Positions 8,907 through 18,790 of a stretch of DNA of 64,000 nucleotides are shown piece by piece. Under the pieces are notes generated by a model. It saw only the letters and a program-made list of their open reading frames with translations, searched no databases and had not been told where the DNA came from. Within the stretch, counting starts at the first letter, position 1. Every line of letters begins with the position of its first letter. Location: assembly GCA_022340465.1 (NCBI GenBank), contig JAJDNW010000061.1, positions 1 to 64,000 on the forward strand. The letters run 5' to 3'. The stretch comes from Deltaproteobacteria bacterium (GTDB taxonomy: Bacteria; Desulfobacterota; Desulfobacteria; Desulfobacterales; B30-G6). The position numbers were made by a program, and so were the translations under genes.

Positions 8907-9938
8907 ATGAATGCTTATGCTTTAAGAAAACTTCAGGAACTTTCCATCGACATCGAGGCCGTGGCCGGATTAATTGCCGATACCCAGAAGGAAAATGGTG
9001 AAATACCGTGGAGTCCGGGGGACAAAACAGATCCCTGGGATCACGTCGAAGCAGCCATGGGGCTTTGTATGGGCGGGCACCATGACCTGGCCAGAAAAGC
9101 CTACCGCTGGCTGGCTGACATACAGCTTGAAGATGGAAGCTGGTTTTCGTCCTACAGGAACGGAACCCCCGAAGACAAAACCCGTGACACCAACATGTCC
9201 AGCTATCTGGCTGTCGGCATGTTTCACTATTACCTGGTTACCGGCGATGTTGCCTTTCTGCATGAACTTTGGGAACCCATGGCAAAAGGTATCGCGTTCG
9301 CCCTGAGACTTCAGAGAACCGGCGGAGAAATCTACTGGGCCATCAGCCCGGAGGGTGTGGTTGATAATATGGCCCTCCTCACAGGTTCAAGCTCAATATA
9401 CATGAGCCTGAAGTGCGCCGTTGCGATCGCTAAAATTATAGGATACGACCATCTGCCCTGGAAGCAATCCATGCAGCGACTCGGCGATGCCATCCGGTAC
9501 AAAGGACACCTGTTCAACATGACCAAAGCGCGCTTTTCCATGGACTGGTTTTATCCGGTGCTCAGCGGCGCCGTGCAGGGGAAGGATGCCCGGAAACGCA
9601 TCGATCGTCATTGGAAAAAATTCATTGTCTCCGGACAGGGGGTGCGCTGTGTATCGGACGAACCCTGGGTCACGCTGGCCGAAACATCGGAACTCTCACT
9701 GGCGCTTTCCGCCATGGGCAATCGGGAGATGGCCGAAATCGTCTTTAACTGGATCATCCACCGTAAATTCGAAGACGGCTCCTACTGGTGTGGATATACC
9801 TATCCGGACATCATCGTGTGGCCCCAAGAAAAGATCACCTGGACCAATGCCGTCATCCTCATGGCAGCGGATGCCATCTATGGGCTCACACCGGCGAGTC
9901 AACTTTTCAGTCATCGCCTCTGGGCAACGATCGGCTGA
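8907..9938 (+). CDS. Alpha/alpha-toroid (prenyltransferase/six-hairpin-like) protein
   Basis: A protein of 343 residues from MNAYALRKLQELSID. It has repeated helix-hairpin units with motifs like GEIPWSPGDKTDPWDHVEAA near 30-50, QLEDGSWFSSY near 76-86, and KFEDGSYWCGY near 293-303. The xxDGSW-type repeats resemble those of terpene cyclase and prenyltransferase toroids and of six-hairpin glycosidases. Such proteins often occur beside sugar-modifying genes. The catalytic DxDD of squalene-hopene cyclases is not seen, so I do not assign a cyclase role. The start at 8907 is preferred over 8880 because AAAGGCGAG lies just before it. A hexapeptide acyltransferase follows 84 bases later. Confidence 0.75.
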   Translation: MNAYALRKLQELSIDIEAVAGLIADTQKENGEIPWSPGDKTDPWDHVEAAMGLCMGGHHDLARKAYRWLADIQLEDGSWFSSYRNGTPEDKTRDTNMSSYLAVGMFHYYLVTGDVAFLHELWEPMAKGIAFALRLQRTGGEIYWAISPEGVVDNMALLTGSSSIYMSLKCAVAIAKIIGYDHLPWKQSMQRLGDAIRYKGHLFNMTKARFSMDWFYPVLSGAVQGKDARKRIDRHWKKFIVSGQGVRCVSDEPWVTLAETSELSLALSAMGNREMAEIVFNWIIHRKFEDGSYWCGYTYPDIIVWPQEKITWTNAVILMAADAIYGLTPASQLFSHRLWATIG

Positions 9939-10022
9939 AGACAAGTCCCGGCGTCGCCGGATACACCTGGCGACGAAACGGTGTGATCGTCTTCCCCGCA
10001 ACCGAACAGACCGGGTAGAACA

Positions 10023-10742
10023 TTGCGCAAAGACCACAGACCCTACTATATAAAACAGCTCTATCTCCGCTTTCAGAAATTGTACGGCACCCACTTCATC
10101 AAACCCCAGCTCCAATCCCTTGGCCCGGGTGCCACCTTCATGAAGCCCTGGCACGTGGAGATATTCGGCGGCCCCATCCATATTGGCAAATATGCCACCA
10201 TCATCGCCTCTTCGGACAAAAAGGTCCGGATTTCAGTATGGCCCGGACAACCGGGAAAAGGCGCCATACAGATAGGCGATTACTGCATGCTGTGCCCCGG
10301 TGTCCGCATCAGTGCCGCCGATGGCATACATATCGGCGACAGTTGTATGTTCGCCAACAATGCCTTTGTCACCGATTCGGACTGGCACGGCATCTACAAC
10401 CGTGTCTCCACAGGAAAAGCGGATCCCATCACCATCGCCGACAATGTGTGGATAGGCGACAGCGCCATTATCTGCAAGGGTGTGTCCATCGGTAAAAACA
10501 GCATCGTGGGTGCCGGTGCGGTGGTAACCGGTGACATTCCGGCTGACGTCATCGCGGCCGGCAACCCCGCCAAGGTGGTCAAACGGCTCGATCCGGGCAA
10601 GCCTGTAACCACCAGGGCACACTGGCTCGGAGAGCCGCGGCGCCTTTTTAGGGACTTCGACCGTTATGACCGAGCAACACTGAAACATAACAGTCTGTTA
10701 ACTTGGATCAGACACCTGGTTTCGCCGTCGAACAACAGTTGA
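10023..10742 (+). CDS. Left-handed beta-helix (hexapeptide) acyltransferase
   Basis: The 239-residue protein is of the LbetaH acyltransferase type. Hexapeptide repeats run from about 45 to 190 (IHIGKYATI; IQIGDYCML; ITIADNVWIGDSAIICKGVSIGKNSIVGAGAVVTGDIP), ending in the typical AAGNPAKVVKRL. The family usually transfers acetyl or succinyl groups to sugars of surface polysaccharides or antibiotics; the probable catalytic His lies in DSDWHGIY near 120. The start codon is TTG, since a stop at 9984 limits the frame and no ATG occurs before residue 40. It is probably in one unit with the toroid gene, suggesting modification of the same glycan or lipid. Confidence 0.85.
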   Translation: MRKDHRPYYIKQLYLRFQKLYGTHFIKPQLQSLGPGATFMKPWHVEIFGGPIHIGKYATIIASSDKKVRISVWPGQPGKGAIQIGDYCMLCPGVRISAADGIHIGDSCMFANNAFVTDSDWHGIYNRVSTGKADPITIADNVWIGDSAIICKGVSIGKNSIVGAGAVVTGDIPADVIAAGNPAKVVKRLDPGKPVTTRAHWLGEPRRLFRDFDRYDRATLKHNSLLTWIRHLVSPSNNS

Positions 10743-10779
10743 AGCACCGCGCCCACATGCGACCTGCCATATGGGAACA

Positions 10780-11928
10780 TCAATCATTCGCTCGCACCTG
10801 CCGGCGGTGCACCAAACTGAATCCCGAAAAAACCGCGCCGCCGGTCAACGCAATCAGGGCACTCACCAAAAAACTGAACTGGGCTCCCGCGCGTTCATAC
10901 AGGAAACCGCTCACGAAAAAGCCGGTCATCAACCCCAGGCCGTAGGTCACCGCATTGTTGATGGATTGCCCCAGTGTCTTCGTCCCTTCGGGAGAAAGGT
11001 GGTCCATATACAAAATGCTGGCCATGTGGAACATACCGTAGGTGACCGCGTGAAGAATCTGAAGCAGCAGGATGGCAACCCCCGAGCGCAAGGTGCCCAA
11101 AAGTACCCAACGCAGCGCTGCCACGGGAAACGAGAAAGCCAGAATCCGTTCAAATGACAGGTGTTGAAAAAATTTTTTTGACTTTACCATCACTATGATT
11201 TCGGCAATGGACGCCGTTGCCCAGGCAAATCCGATAAAGCCGCTGTCAAAGCCTAGATGCTCCAGGTAGATCGATAAAAAGGCGTAATAAGCGCCATGGC
11301 TGACCAGCATCAGATAGGCGCAGAAAAGAAAGACCAGCACCCGTCGGTCGAAAAAGGTGTTTATGTTGGCCATGAAGGGGGGAGGTTCAGGTAGGGCGCT
11401 TTCCGGCGTTTTCAGCGAAACCAGCGTCAAAAAACCTCCGCCTGCCAAAATGAAAACCAATATGATCCTGATATCAAACCGCTTGAGAAGCCAACCGAGA
11501 AGGATCACGACGGAGATAAAAGCGATCGAGCCCCAGGCCCGAATAGCGCCGTAGGCACGCTTCTGCCCTGCCAGATGATCCATGGAAAAGGCCTCGAGAA
11601 ATGCGATGATGGGCGCGTAAAAAATCCCATAGAAGGCGGTAATTATGAACATTGACCAGAACGTGTCGAAAAAAAAGAAAAAACAAAAAACAAAGGTGCT
11701 AAAGAGATTACACAGGATATAAAGAAAGCGGCGTTTATGATACCGATCGGCCAAAGCAGCCCACGTCAGTGAGAAAAGAACCATGATCAGCGACCGCAGG
11801 GAGGACAGAACACCTATTTGGACACCGTCGAAACCCAAATGATAGCAATAGAGGTTAAAATAGGGCAGGAACACCCCCATGGTGCCAAAATACAACGCGT
11901 ATTGGATCGATATGTTCCACCTCGCCAT
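10780..11928 (-). CDS. MFS transporter, PPP/HcaT-like subfamily
   Basis: From MARWNISIQYALYFG the protein has 382 residues and about twelve hydrophobic helices. The loop LADRYHKRRF after helix 2 is the MFS motif A region. Length and sequence match the phenylpropionate-permease-like (MFS_1_like) group, which includes HcaT and sugar/nucleoside permease relatives. The ATG at 11928 has AGGA 7 bases upstream; longer frames from ATG 11958 or TTG 11985 are possible. It is convergent with the acyltransferase gene, with 37 bases between them. The substrate is unknown. Confidence 0.85.
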   Translation of the reverse strand: MARWNISIQYALYFGTMGVFLPYFNLYCYHLGFDGVQIGVLSSLRSLIMVLFSLTWAALADRYHKRRFLYILCNLFSTFVFCFFFFFDTFWSMFIITAFYGIFYAPIIAFLEAFSMDHLAGQKRAYGAIRAWGSIAFISVVILLGWLLKRFDIRIILVFILAGGGFLTLVSLKTPESALPEPPPFMANINTFFDRRVLVFLFCAYLMLVSHGAYYAFLSIYLEHLGFDSGFIGFAWATASIAEIIVMVKSKKFFQHLSFERILAFSFPVAALRWVLLGTLRSGVAILLLQILHAVTYGMFHMASILYMDHLSPEGTKTLGQSINNAVTYGLGLMTGFFVSGFLYERAGAQFSFLVSALIALTGGAVFSGFSLVHRRQVRAND

Positions 11929-12105
11929 CTGTTTGTCCTGGTCAATCACAACTCGCATCTTAGGGGAATTGCTTGAAAATCGCAATTTCTATCTTACCTT
12001 TACAAAAGTGGATGTTGATGTTAATTTTGCAAGGATTCGGAACCAGTTCCCCTGATCGATTTCAGCGGTCGGAAAAGCGTGATTGACATCATCCGAATTT
12101 TAAAT

Positions 12106-12131
12106 GCTCAACCCAAGATCATGCGTTGAGC
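12106..12131. repeat. Inverted repeat upstream of the small heat-shock gene
   Basis: GCTCAAC and GTTGAGC are separated by 12 bases, about 90 bases before the Hsp20 start. It may be an operator or leader hairpin; it is not a CIRCE element. Confidence 0.35.
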
Positions 12132-12222
12132 GCTCAAGATCGCCCGTCCACCAATAACCAGCGTCTGAGTGAATGCTTTTCATCGCTCAGGCGGCATGCA
12201 ACAATTATCCGGGAGCACGGAA

Positions 12223-12678
12223 ATGGACTATATCAAGATACGGTTCAGCAAAGAGTTTGAACGGGTGCAAGAAAAAGGTGAAAGCTCCATCGAAGATATT
12301 TTTCGATCCATCAATCCCATGTTCTCTCTTGAACAACGAACATGGAAACCATCCGTTGACATTTATGAAACCGCGGATGACATTATCATCCGCGCTGAAG
12401 TTGCCGGTGTGGATAAAGACAGGCTGGAAGTTGAAATATGCAGCAGGGCCCTAAAAATATTCGGTGTGCGCCGTGAGCTGCCGCGCAGCGGAAACGCGAC
12501 GTATCGGCTAGCGGAAATTCAGTACGGCAACTTCGAACGCACGCTTTATCTTCCCACGACTATCGATACCGATAATGTCTCGACATCTTACGTCAACGGC
12601 TTTCTCGAAATCAGACTGATCAAGAAACGATTCGATAAAACGTATAAAATACCTGTATCAGAGGGAAAAAGCATTTGA
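12223..12678 (+). CDS. Small heat-shock protein (Hsp20/alpha-crystallin family)
   Basis: From MDYIKIRFSKEFERV the protein has 151 residues. It contains an alpha-crystallin domain from WKPSVDIYETADDIIIRAEVAGV (about 42-64) through GNFERTLYLPTTIDTDNVSTSYVNGFLEIRL, and the C-terminal anchoring motif IPV near the end. It holds unfolding proteins in the cytoplasm. The ATG at 12223 has GGGAG 7 bases upstream; a GTG at 12169 is a less likely longer start. lon follows after 84 bases, with a 7-bp hairpin (12697-12718) but no terminator between them, so sHSP and Lon may be co-expressed in stress. Confidence 0.93.
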   Translation: MDYIKIRFSKEFERVQEKGESSIEDIFRSINPMFSLEQRTWKPSVDIYETADDIIIRAEVAGVDKDRLEVEICSRALKIFGVRRELPRSGNATYRLAEIQYGNFERTLYLPTTIDTDNVSTSYVNGFLEIRLIKKRFDKTYKIPVSEGKSI

Positions 12679-12762
12679 CCTAACAGAATATCACTCGATC
12701 CCCCTTGGCGGATCGATTGATGGAATACCGGGCGCTGCCCAATTTGAACAGCGGAGGAAATC

Positions 12763-15111
12763 ATGGCTGACCAGAATCCCAGCATGGACTTCGATCACAG
12801 CAAACTGCCGGAAGTGTTACCTATTTTGCCCCTGTATGATACCGTTCTTTTCCCCAAAATGGTCCTACCTTTGGTCGTCATGCAGCAGGAATCGGTTCAA
12901 CTGATCGACGATGCCATGTCCGGCGATCGTATCATTGGACTCGTGGTTTCTAAAAACCCGTCCGGCGAAAAGCAGTCTTCTCAGGATGAACTCTACAGCA
13001 TCGGCACCAGTGCGCTGATTTTGAAAATGGCCAAAACCGACGACAATAGATCGCAAATTTTGGTTCAGGGGCTTTCCAGGTTCGAGGTTTCGGAATTTGT
13101 CGGCGATAAATCGTACCTCATGGGAAAAACGAAATACATCGAAGAAAAGGAAGAAAAAAATACCGAAACCGAAGCGTTGATGTCCAACATCATTCACCTT
13201 TTTTCAATGGTTGTGGATCTGTCCCCCGTACTGCCGCCCGAAATCAGCGCCATGGCCAAGTCGATACAGGAGCCGGGCACGTTGGCCAACATGGTCGCTT
13301 CCAGCATCAGCGCGACCGCAGAGGAAAAACAAAAAGTTCTGGAAGCCGACAATGTAAAAAACCGACTCAAGGAGGTCATGCGGCTGGTCAATCACCAACT
13401 GAAGGTATTGGAACTGGGCAACAAAATTCAGTCTCAGGTCAAGGGAGACATGGACAAAAGCCAGCGCGAATACTATTTGCGTCAACAGCTGAAGGCGATA
13501 CAGGAAGAGCTCGGAGAAAAAGACGATACGGCGGTCGAAATCGAGGAATACCGCACCAAGATAAAAGAAAGCCGACTGCCGGAGGAAGCAGCCAAGGAAG
13601 CGGAAAGAGAGCTGAACCGCTTGTCCAAGATGCACCCGTCGTCTGCGGAATACACCGTCGCTTCCACCTATCTCGACTGGATGACATCCCTCCCGTGGGA
13701 AAAAAGCACGACCGACAACCTCGATATCAAAAAGGCCCGCAAGCTGCTGGATGAAGACCATTTCGGCCTGGATAAAGCCAAAAACAGAATTATCGAATAC
13801 CTGGCGGTAAGAAAACTGAAACCCGACTCAAAGGGGCCGATTCTTTGCTTTGCAGGCCCTCCCGGTACGGGAAAAACCTCTTTGGGAAACTCCATTGCCC
13901 GGGCCCTCGGTCGCGAGTTTATCAGAATTTCTCTGGGCGGTGTCAGGGATGAAGCTGAAATCCGTGGCCACAGACGCACGTACGTGGGAGCACTCCCCGG
14001 CCGGATCATCCAGGGGATAAGGCGGGCCGGATCAAACAACCCCGTATTCATGCTCGACGAAATCGACAAGGTCGGCAGCGATTTTCGGGGTGACCCGTCG
14101 TCCGCGCTTCTAGAGGTGCTGGACCCGGAACAAAATTTTTCCTTTTCCGACCACTACCTGGACGTTGCCTTCGATTTGTCCAAGGTTATGTTTATTACCA
14201 CGGCCAATGTTCTCGACACGATACCGCCCGCATTGCGTGACAGAATGGAAGTCCTGCAGCTTTTAGGGTATACCGCCGATGATAAGGTAAAAATTGCCAA
14301 CCGCTACCTGATTCCGCGCCAGCGAAAAGCGCACGGCCTGAAAGCGGACCAGATAAGATTCAGCAATGGGGCTGTAAAACGCATCATCACCGGATATACC
14401 CGGGAAGCCGGCTTGCGCAACTTGGAGAGGGACATCGCCACGATTTGTCGCGGTGTGGCCGCCGGCATTGCCGAAGGAAAAATGAAATCCGTCAATGTCA
14501 ACGTTGTCAACCTTTCAAAGTACCTGGGACCGGTGAAGATTGTTGCCGAAGCCAAGGCCAGAATCTCCACACCGGGCATCGCCATGGGGCTGGCCTGGAC
14601 CCCGACAGGCGGTGAACTTCTATTCATCGAAGCGACGGCGATGAAGGGCCAGAAAGGGCTGACGCTTACCGGACAACTTGGTGATGTCATGAAAGAATCA
14701 GCCACGACCGCCCTGAGCTATATCCGCGCCAACGCCAAATCGCTCGGAATCGCCGAGGACTTCTTCGACACCCATGATCTTCACATCCACGTACCGGCCG
14801 GCGCCATCCCCAAAGACGGACCCTCCGCCGGCGTTACCATGCTGACCGCCCTGGCGTCCCTGTTGACCAACAAAACCATAAAAAAGGACCTGGCCATGAC
14901 CGGCGAAATTACCCTGCGGGGACAGGTTCTGCCTGTGGGTGGAATCAAAGAAAAGGTCTTGGCGGCACACAGAGCCGGCATCAAAACCATTGTTCTGCCG
15001 CAATGGAACCAGCAGGACCTTGAAGAACTGCCCAAGAAAGTTCTAAAAGACGTCAAATTCCATCCCGTGGAAAAAATGGGTGATGTTTTGAAGATAGCCC
15101 TCGGCAAGTAA
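12763..15111 (+). CDS. lon: ATP-dependent Lon protease
   Basis: The 782-residue protein has the full LonA layout: an N-terminal substrate-binding domain (about 15-210) beginning EVLPILPLYDTVLFP, a coiled-coil linker, an AAA+ domain with Walker A GPPGTGKTS near 365-373 and Walker B VFMLDEIDK near 430, and a C-terminal protease domain. The catalytic dyad is Ser688 in PKDGPSAGVTM and Lys731 in GGIKEKVLAA. The length matches E. coli Lon (784). It degrades damaged and regulatory proteins in the cytoplasm. An SD-like GGAGG lies just before the ATG. Its place after a small heat-shock gene fits a proteostasis unit. Confidence 0.98.
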   Translation: MADQNPSMDFDHSKLPEVLPILPLYDTVLFPKMVLPLVVMQQESVQLIDDAMSGDRIIGLVVSKNPSGEKQSSQDELYSIGTSALILKMAKTDDNRSQILVQGLSRFEVSEFVGDKSYLMGKTKYIEEKEEKNTETEALMSNIIHLFSMVVDLSPVLPPEISAMAKSIQEPGTLANMVASSISATAEEKQKVLEADNVKNRLKEVMRLVNHQLKVLELGNKIQSQVKGDMDKSQREYYLRQQLKAIQEELGEKDDTAVEIEEYRTKIKESRLPEEAAKEAERELNRLSKMHPSSAEYTVASTYLDWMTSLPWEKSTTDNLDIKKARKLLDEDHFGLDKAKNRIIEYLAVRKLKPDSKGPILCFAGPPGTGKTSLGNSIARALGREFIRISLGGVRDEAEIRGHRRTYVGALPGRIIQGIRRAGSNNPVFMLDEIDKVGSDFRGDPSSALLEVLDPEQNFSFSDHYLDVAFDLSKVMFITTANVLDTIPPALRDRMEVLQLLGYTADDKVKIANRYLIPRQRKAHGLKADQIRFSNGAVKRIITGYTREAGLRNLERDIATICRGVAAGIAEGKMKSVNVNVVNLSKYLGPVKIVAEAKARISTPGIAMGLAWTPTGGELLFIEATAMKGQKGLTLTGQLGDVMKESATTALSYIRANAKSLGIAEDFFDTHDLHIHVPAGAIPKDGPSAGVTMLTALASLLTNKTIKKDLAMTGEITLRGQVLPVGGIKEKVLAAHRAGIKTIVLPQWNQQDLEELPKKVLKDVKFHPVEKMGDVLKIALGK

Positions 15112-15209
15112 AGACGCTGTCATTTTTAGCGTATTATTTATCGGTAATTGAATCGCCCATTTCTGGGTTGAGGCCCTGTCATCGGTATGCTTAAGACCGG
15201 AGTTTAATC

Positions 15210-15959
15210 GTGAGGAAAACGTTCAGCAACTGGATAATTTACATCGGCCTGATCTGCTTTTTGATGTCTGTTGCCAGCAGTTGCAGCTTACGCAGCCCCC
15301 AACCGGCAGCCACCCCCGGCAAGCCCAAACCATACCGTGTGGGAAAAACATGGTACTATCCTGTTTCCAATGCCACCAATTTCAGGCAGAAGGGAAATGC
15401 CTCCTGGTACGGCCAAAAATTCCACGGGAAAAAAACATCCAGCGGCGAAACGTATAACATGTATGCCATGACGGCGGCGCATAAAACGCTGCCCCTGGGA
15501 ACCTACGTTCGCGTGCACAACCTCAATAACAGCAAATCGATCGAGGTCCGCGTCAACGACCGCGGTCCGTTTGTACGCGGCAGAATCATCGATCTATCCT
15601 ATTCGGCGGCAAAAGAACTGGATATCGTTGGACCGGGCACGGCACCGGTGGAAATCGTCGCCCTGGGAAAACCCGGTTCATCGGGAAGCGGCAATAATAC
15701 CACGTATGAACCCGTCGATTTCTACTCAGGAAATTTTACGTTCCAGGTGGGCGCTTTCAGCCAGAAGGAAAATGCCGAGCGCCTCAAAAGAAAACTCGAA
15801 AAAAAATACATAAACGTTCATATCGTTCCCTATGATGACGGTAAGCGCATCATGCACCGGGTACGTGTCGGCAGGGCGTCTTCGTTGAAACAGGCGGAGG
15901 AATACGAAACGACTCTTATACAGCAGGGCTTTGAAGGAGCCTTCATCGTTGCCGAATAA
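15210..15959 (+). CDS. rlpA: RlpA-like septal lytic transglycosylase lipoprotein with SPOR domain
   Basis: This 249-residue protein starts at GTG. A signal peptide ends in the lipobox VASSC near residue 25. A double-psi beta-barrel follows (about 65-150: GNASWYG, HGKKTSSGE, VRVNDRGPFVRGRIIDLS), with the acidic and His residues of RlpA glycan-strand cleavage. A SPOR domain (about 172-249) should bind denuded peptidoglycan at the septum. Family members help daughter-cell separation. Its end overlaps the start of gmhB. Confidence 0.9.
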   Translation: MRKTFSNWIIYIGLICFLMSVASSCSLRSPQPAATPGKPKPYRVGKTWYYPVSNATNFRQKGNASWYGQKFHGKKTSSGETYNMYAMTAAHKTLPLGTYVRVHNLNNSKSIEVRVNDRGPFVRGRIIDLSYSAAKELDIVGPGTAPVEIVALGKPGSSGSGNNTTYEPVDFYSGNFTFQVGAFSQKENAERLKRKLEKKYINVHIVPYDDGKRIMHRVRVGRASSLKQAEEYETTLIQQGFEGAFIVAE

Positions 15960-16542
15960 CACTTCCGACCCGGTCGTTTTCCTGGACAGAGATGGTGTCA
16001 TCAACCGCGATTCGCCCGCCTATATTAAATCGCTCGCTGAATTCGAATTTTTACCCCGAAGCCTGGAAGCCCTTTGCAAGCTGACCGCCAACGGCTTCAA
16101 AATCATCCTCATCACCAACCAGTCTGCCATCCACCGGGGCATGCTGCCCATGGAAACGCTCGAGAACATGCATGCCGCCATGATGGATGAAATTCAGGCC
16201 AATGATGGAAAAATTGATGACATTTTTTTCTGCCCGCACACACCGCAGGAAGGGTGTGCATGCCGCAAGCCGAAACCCGGTATGATCCATCGGGCGAGGG
16301 ATAAGCACAACATCGATCTTTCCGCGGCCTGCATGGTGGGCGACAGTGCCAAGGACATTGTCTGCGCTCGGCGAGCCGGTGTTGGCTGTTCGATATTGGT
16401 GAAAACCGGTGATTTTGCCAGGGCGCAACAAGAGCTGAACAACCAAAAAATCGCTCCCGACACCATCGCCCGGGACCTGTTCGATGCCGCGGACTGGATC
16501 ATCGAACGATATCGAAAAAATCGGCAGTCGCCATCGGTATAA
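15949..16542 (+). CDS. gmhB: D-glycero-D-manno-heptose 1,7-bisphosphate 7-phosphatase
   Basis: A HAD-family phosphatase of the ADP-heptose pathway that supplies the LPS inner core. The catalytic motif FLDRDGVINRD lies near residues 11-21, the TNQSAIHRG motif near 55, and the metal loop CPHTPQEGCACRKPKPG near 97-113 is the Cys/His zinc knuckle typical of GmhB. The start is set at the TTG at 15949, with GAAGGAG ending 9 bases upstream inside rlpA; the in-frame TTG at 15931 would start on the SD itself. The product is about 197 residues, normal for the family. It overlaps rlpA by 11 bases. Confidence 0.88.
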   Translation: MPNNTSDPVVFLDRDGVINRDSPAYIKSLAEFEFLPRSLEALCKLTANGFKIILITNQSAIHRGMLPMETLENMHAAMMDEIQANDGKIDDIFFCPHTPQEGCACRKPKPGMIHRARDKHNIDLSAACMVGDSAKDIVCARRAGVGCSILVKTGDFARAQQELNNQKIAPDTIARDLFDAADWIIERYRKNRQSPSV

Positions 16543-16573
16543 GCGCTTTATGCAACTTTGAGGGTACCCCTGA

Positions 16574-18790
16574 ATGGCAGAGCAATCAACAACCCTGGAA
16601 GGCCAGCTGGTTCACATCACTTATTACAACCGTGCCAACCATTACCTGATTGCCAAGTTCAGGGAAAGCGACTCCAACAGCCAAATCAGCATACTGGGAT
16701 ATTTCCCGGATCCAAGCCTGGGAGAAAATCTGCGCATAACGGGTACGTGGCAAAACCATGCCAAATACGGAACCCAGTTTCGGATAGCGTATTATGAAAT
16801 AATGCTCCCTGAAACCCCGGACAGCATCCGCCAATATCTTCTTTCGGCACAAGTCAAGGGGCTTGGACCTAAAACGGTTGCGCGGATCATTCGCCATTTC
16901 GGAATGAAAACGCTGGAAGTCATTGACCGGACGCCACAACAACTGACCGCTGTCAGGGGCATCGGCCAACAGCGTTTGCAACAGATTTCCGATTCGTGGA
17001 AGGCGCATCATACCCTGCGAGACCTGCTGTCCTTTCTTCGCGGTAACGGGGTTGACCTGTCTTTCAGCACCAAAATATTCAGGGAATACGGCGCCGACGC
17101 CATCGATATCCTGCAAAAAGACCCTTTTAGAATTATCAATGACATTCCGGGAATCGGCTTTTATGTAGCCGATCAGATTATAAAAAACGCTGGCGAACCC
17201 ATCGACGAGCTCAAGCGGGCCAAGGCCTGTGCCGTTTACACCCTTAACCGGGCCGCCGATGAAGGGCATGTTTTCATTCAGGCAGGCGAGATCTTGAAAC
17301 GCTGCGCCAAGGGCTTCGGCATTAATGGCGACCTGATGTCCGACGCCCTCGATGATCTTGCTTACGAAGAAGAAATAAAGATTCGGGACGGCGGAACAGA
17401 TTCAAAGATCCCCAATGCCGTCGACAAAAGCGATACAGCCGTTTACCTGAAGGATTTGTTTCTTGCGGAGCAGGGCAGCGCAGAAAAATTGGCCGCAATG
17501 CTGTGCGTAAGGGACCATGCCCCCCTCTTGAATGCCGACAGAATCAATCGAGAAACCGTAAAGAAGCTGGCCATAAAACTCTCTGCAGAACAGCTTGACG
17601 TGGTGGGAGGCGTTTTGTCCGAACGCGTGGCCGTTATCACCGGCGGACCGGGGACCGGAAAAACCACCCTCATCCGAGCCATTGCCGCCGTTTTCGATGC
17701 CCTCGGGATGAAAACGGCACTGGCAGCGCCCACGGGCAGGGCAGCCCGACGCATTTCAGAGGTCACGCACAAAAAAGCCGCCACTATCCATAAACTGCTG
17801 CAGTACAACCCAATGGAAATGGTTTTCGAGAGGAACCGGGACACACCCCTAGACGCGGATGTCGTCGTTGTCGATGAAGCCTCGATGGTCGACATACATT
17901 TGATGCACAACCTGCTCGACGCCATTCCGGTTACGTCAAAACTGATTCTGGTCGGCGACACGTCTCAGCTGCCGTCGGTGGGTCCGGGAAATGTCCTGGC
18001 CGATTTGATCGACTCAAAACGCATCAAAACCTACACGCTCACCAATATTTTTCGGCAAGCCCGGCAGAGCAAAATCATCATCAACGCCCATCAGGTGTGC
18101 CGGGGCCGACTGCCCGCACTCGAGGAAACTGAACCGGGAGAACAGTTCAGCGAATTCAACTTCATCGAAGAAAACAACCCGGAACGGGCTGCCAAAAAGA
18201 TTGTTCAGTTGTGCAGCAAGACGATCCCCCGAACACTAAAACTCCATCCCGTTCAAGATATCCAGGTGATCACGCCGATGCACAAGGGTGTCGTCGGCAC
18301 ACTCCAACTGAACAAGCTGCTGCAAAAAAGCATGAATCCGAACCCTGCGCCCAGGTCATCAACCGGCATACGTTTCAAGTCTGGTGACAAGGTTATGCAC
18401 TTGAAAAACAACTACCAAAAGGAAGTCTTTAACGGTGATATCGGTGTGGTGGCATCGGTGAATACAACCAAAGCGGCTATGGAGATAGACTACGACGGAC
18501 GCATCGTGCCATATGAATTATCCGAAACCAATGAGTTGACCCTGGCCTACGCCATATCCGTCCACAAATCTCAAGGATCCGAATATCCCGTCGTGGTTTT
18601 GCCGCTCTTGACCCAGCACTACATGCTTTTACAGCGAAATCTATTGTACACGGCCATAACACGGGGAAAACAGTTGGTGGTGATCATCGGCAGCCGCAAG
18701 GCCGTCAACATCGCCCTAAAAAATGACAAGCCGCGTCTGCGTTCTTCCCGGCTGGCGCAACGGATCGCGGTATCAAAAGACAGCTCATGA
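16574..18790 (+). CDS. recD2: RecD2-type SF1B DNA helicase
   Basis: The 738-residue 5'-3' helicase has the RecD2 (YrrC) layout. The N-terminal OB-like region (about 1-85) is followed by tandem helix-hairpin-helix motifs (GLGPKTVARII, AVRGIGQQRLQQI and IPGIGFYVADQI). The motor has Walker A GGPGTGKTTLI near 357, Walker B VVVDEASMVD near 430, and the C-terminal motif VHKSQGSEYPVVVLPL. It is the RecBC-independent RecD paralogue implicated in DNA repair. It overlaps the convergent DUF1178 gene by 6 bases at the 3' ends. Confidence 0.93.
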   Translation: MAEQSTTLEGQLVHITYYNRANHYLIAKFRESDSNSQISILGYFPDPSLGENLRITGTWQNHAKYGTQFRIAYYEIMLPETPDSIRQYLLSAQVKGLGPKTVARIIRHFGMKTLEVIDRTPQQLTAVRGIGQQRLQQISDSWKAHHTLRDLLSFLRGNGVDLSFSTKIFREYGADAIDILQKDPFRIINDIPGIGFYVADQIIKNAGEPIDELKRAKACAVYTLNRAADEGHVFIQAGEILKRCAKGFGINGDLMSDALDDLAYEEEIKIRDGGTDSKIPNAVDKSDTAVYLKDLFLAEQGSAEKLAAMLCVRDHAPLLNADRINRETVKKLAIKLSAEQLDVVGGVLSERVAVITGGPGTGKTTLIRAIAAVFDALGMKTALAAPTGRAARRISEVTHKKAATIHKLLQYNPMEMVFERNRDTPLDADVVVVDEASMVDIHLMHNLLDAIPVTSKLILVGDTSQLPSVGPGNVLADLIDSKRIKTYTLTNIFRQARQSKIIINAHQVCRGRLPALEETEPGEQFSEFNFIEENNPERAAKKIVQLCSKTIPRTLKLHPVQDIQVITPMHKGVVGTLQLNKLLQKSMNPNPAPRSSTGIRFKSGDKVMHLKNNYQKEVFNGDIGVVASVNTTKAAMEIDYDGRIVPYELSETNELTLAYAISVHKSQGSEYPVVVLPLLTQHYMLLQRNLLYTAITRGKQLVVIIGSRKAVNIALKNDKPRLRSSRLAQRIAVSKDSS

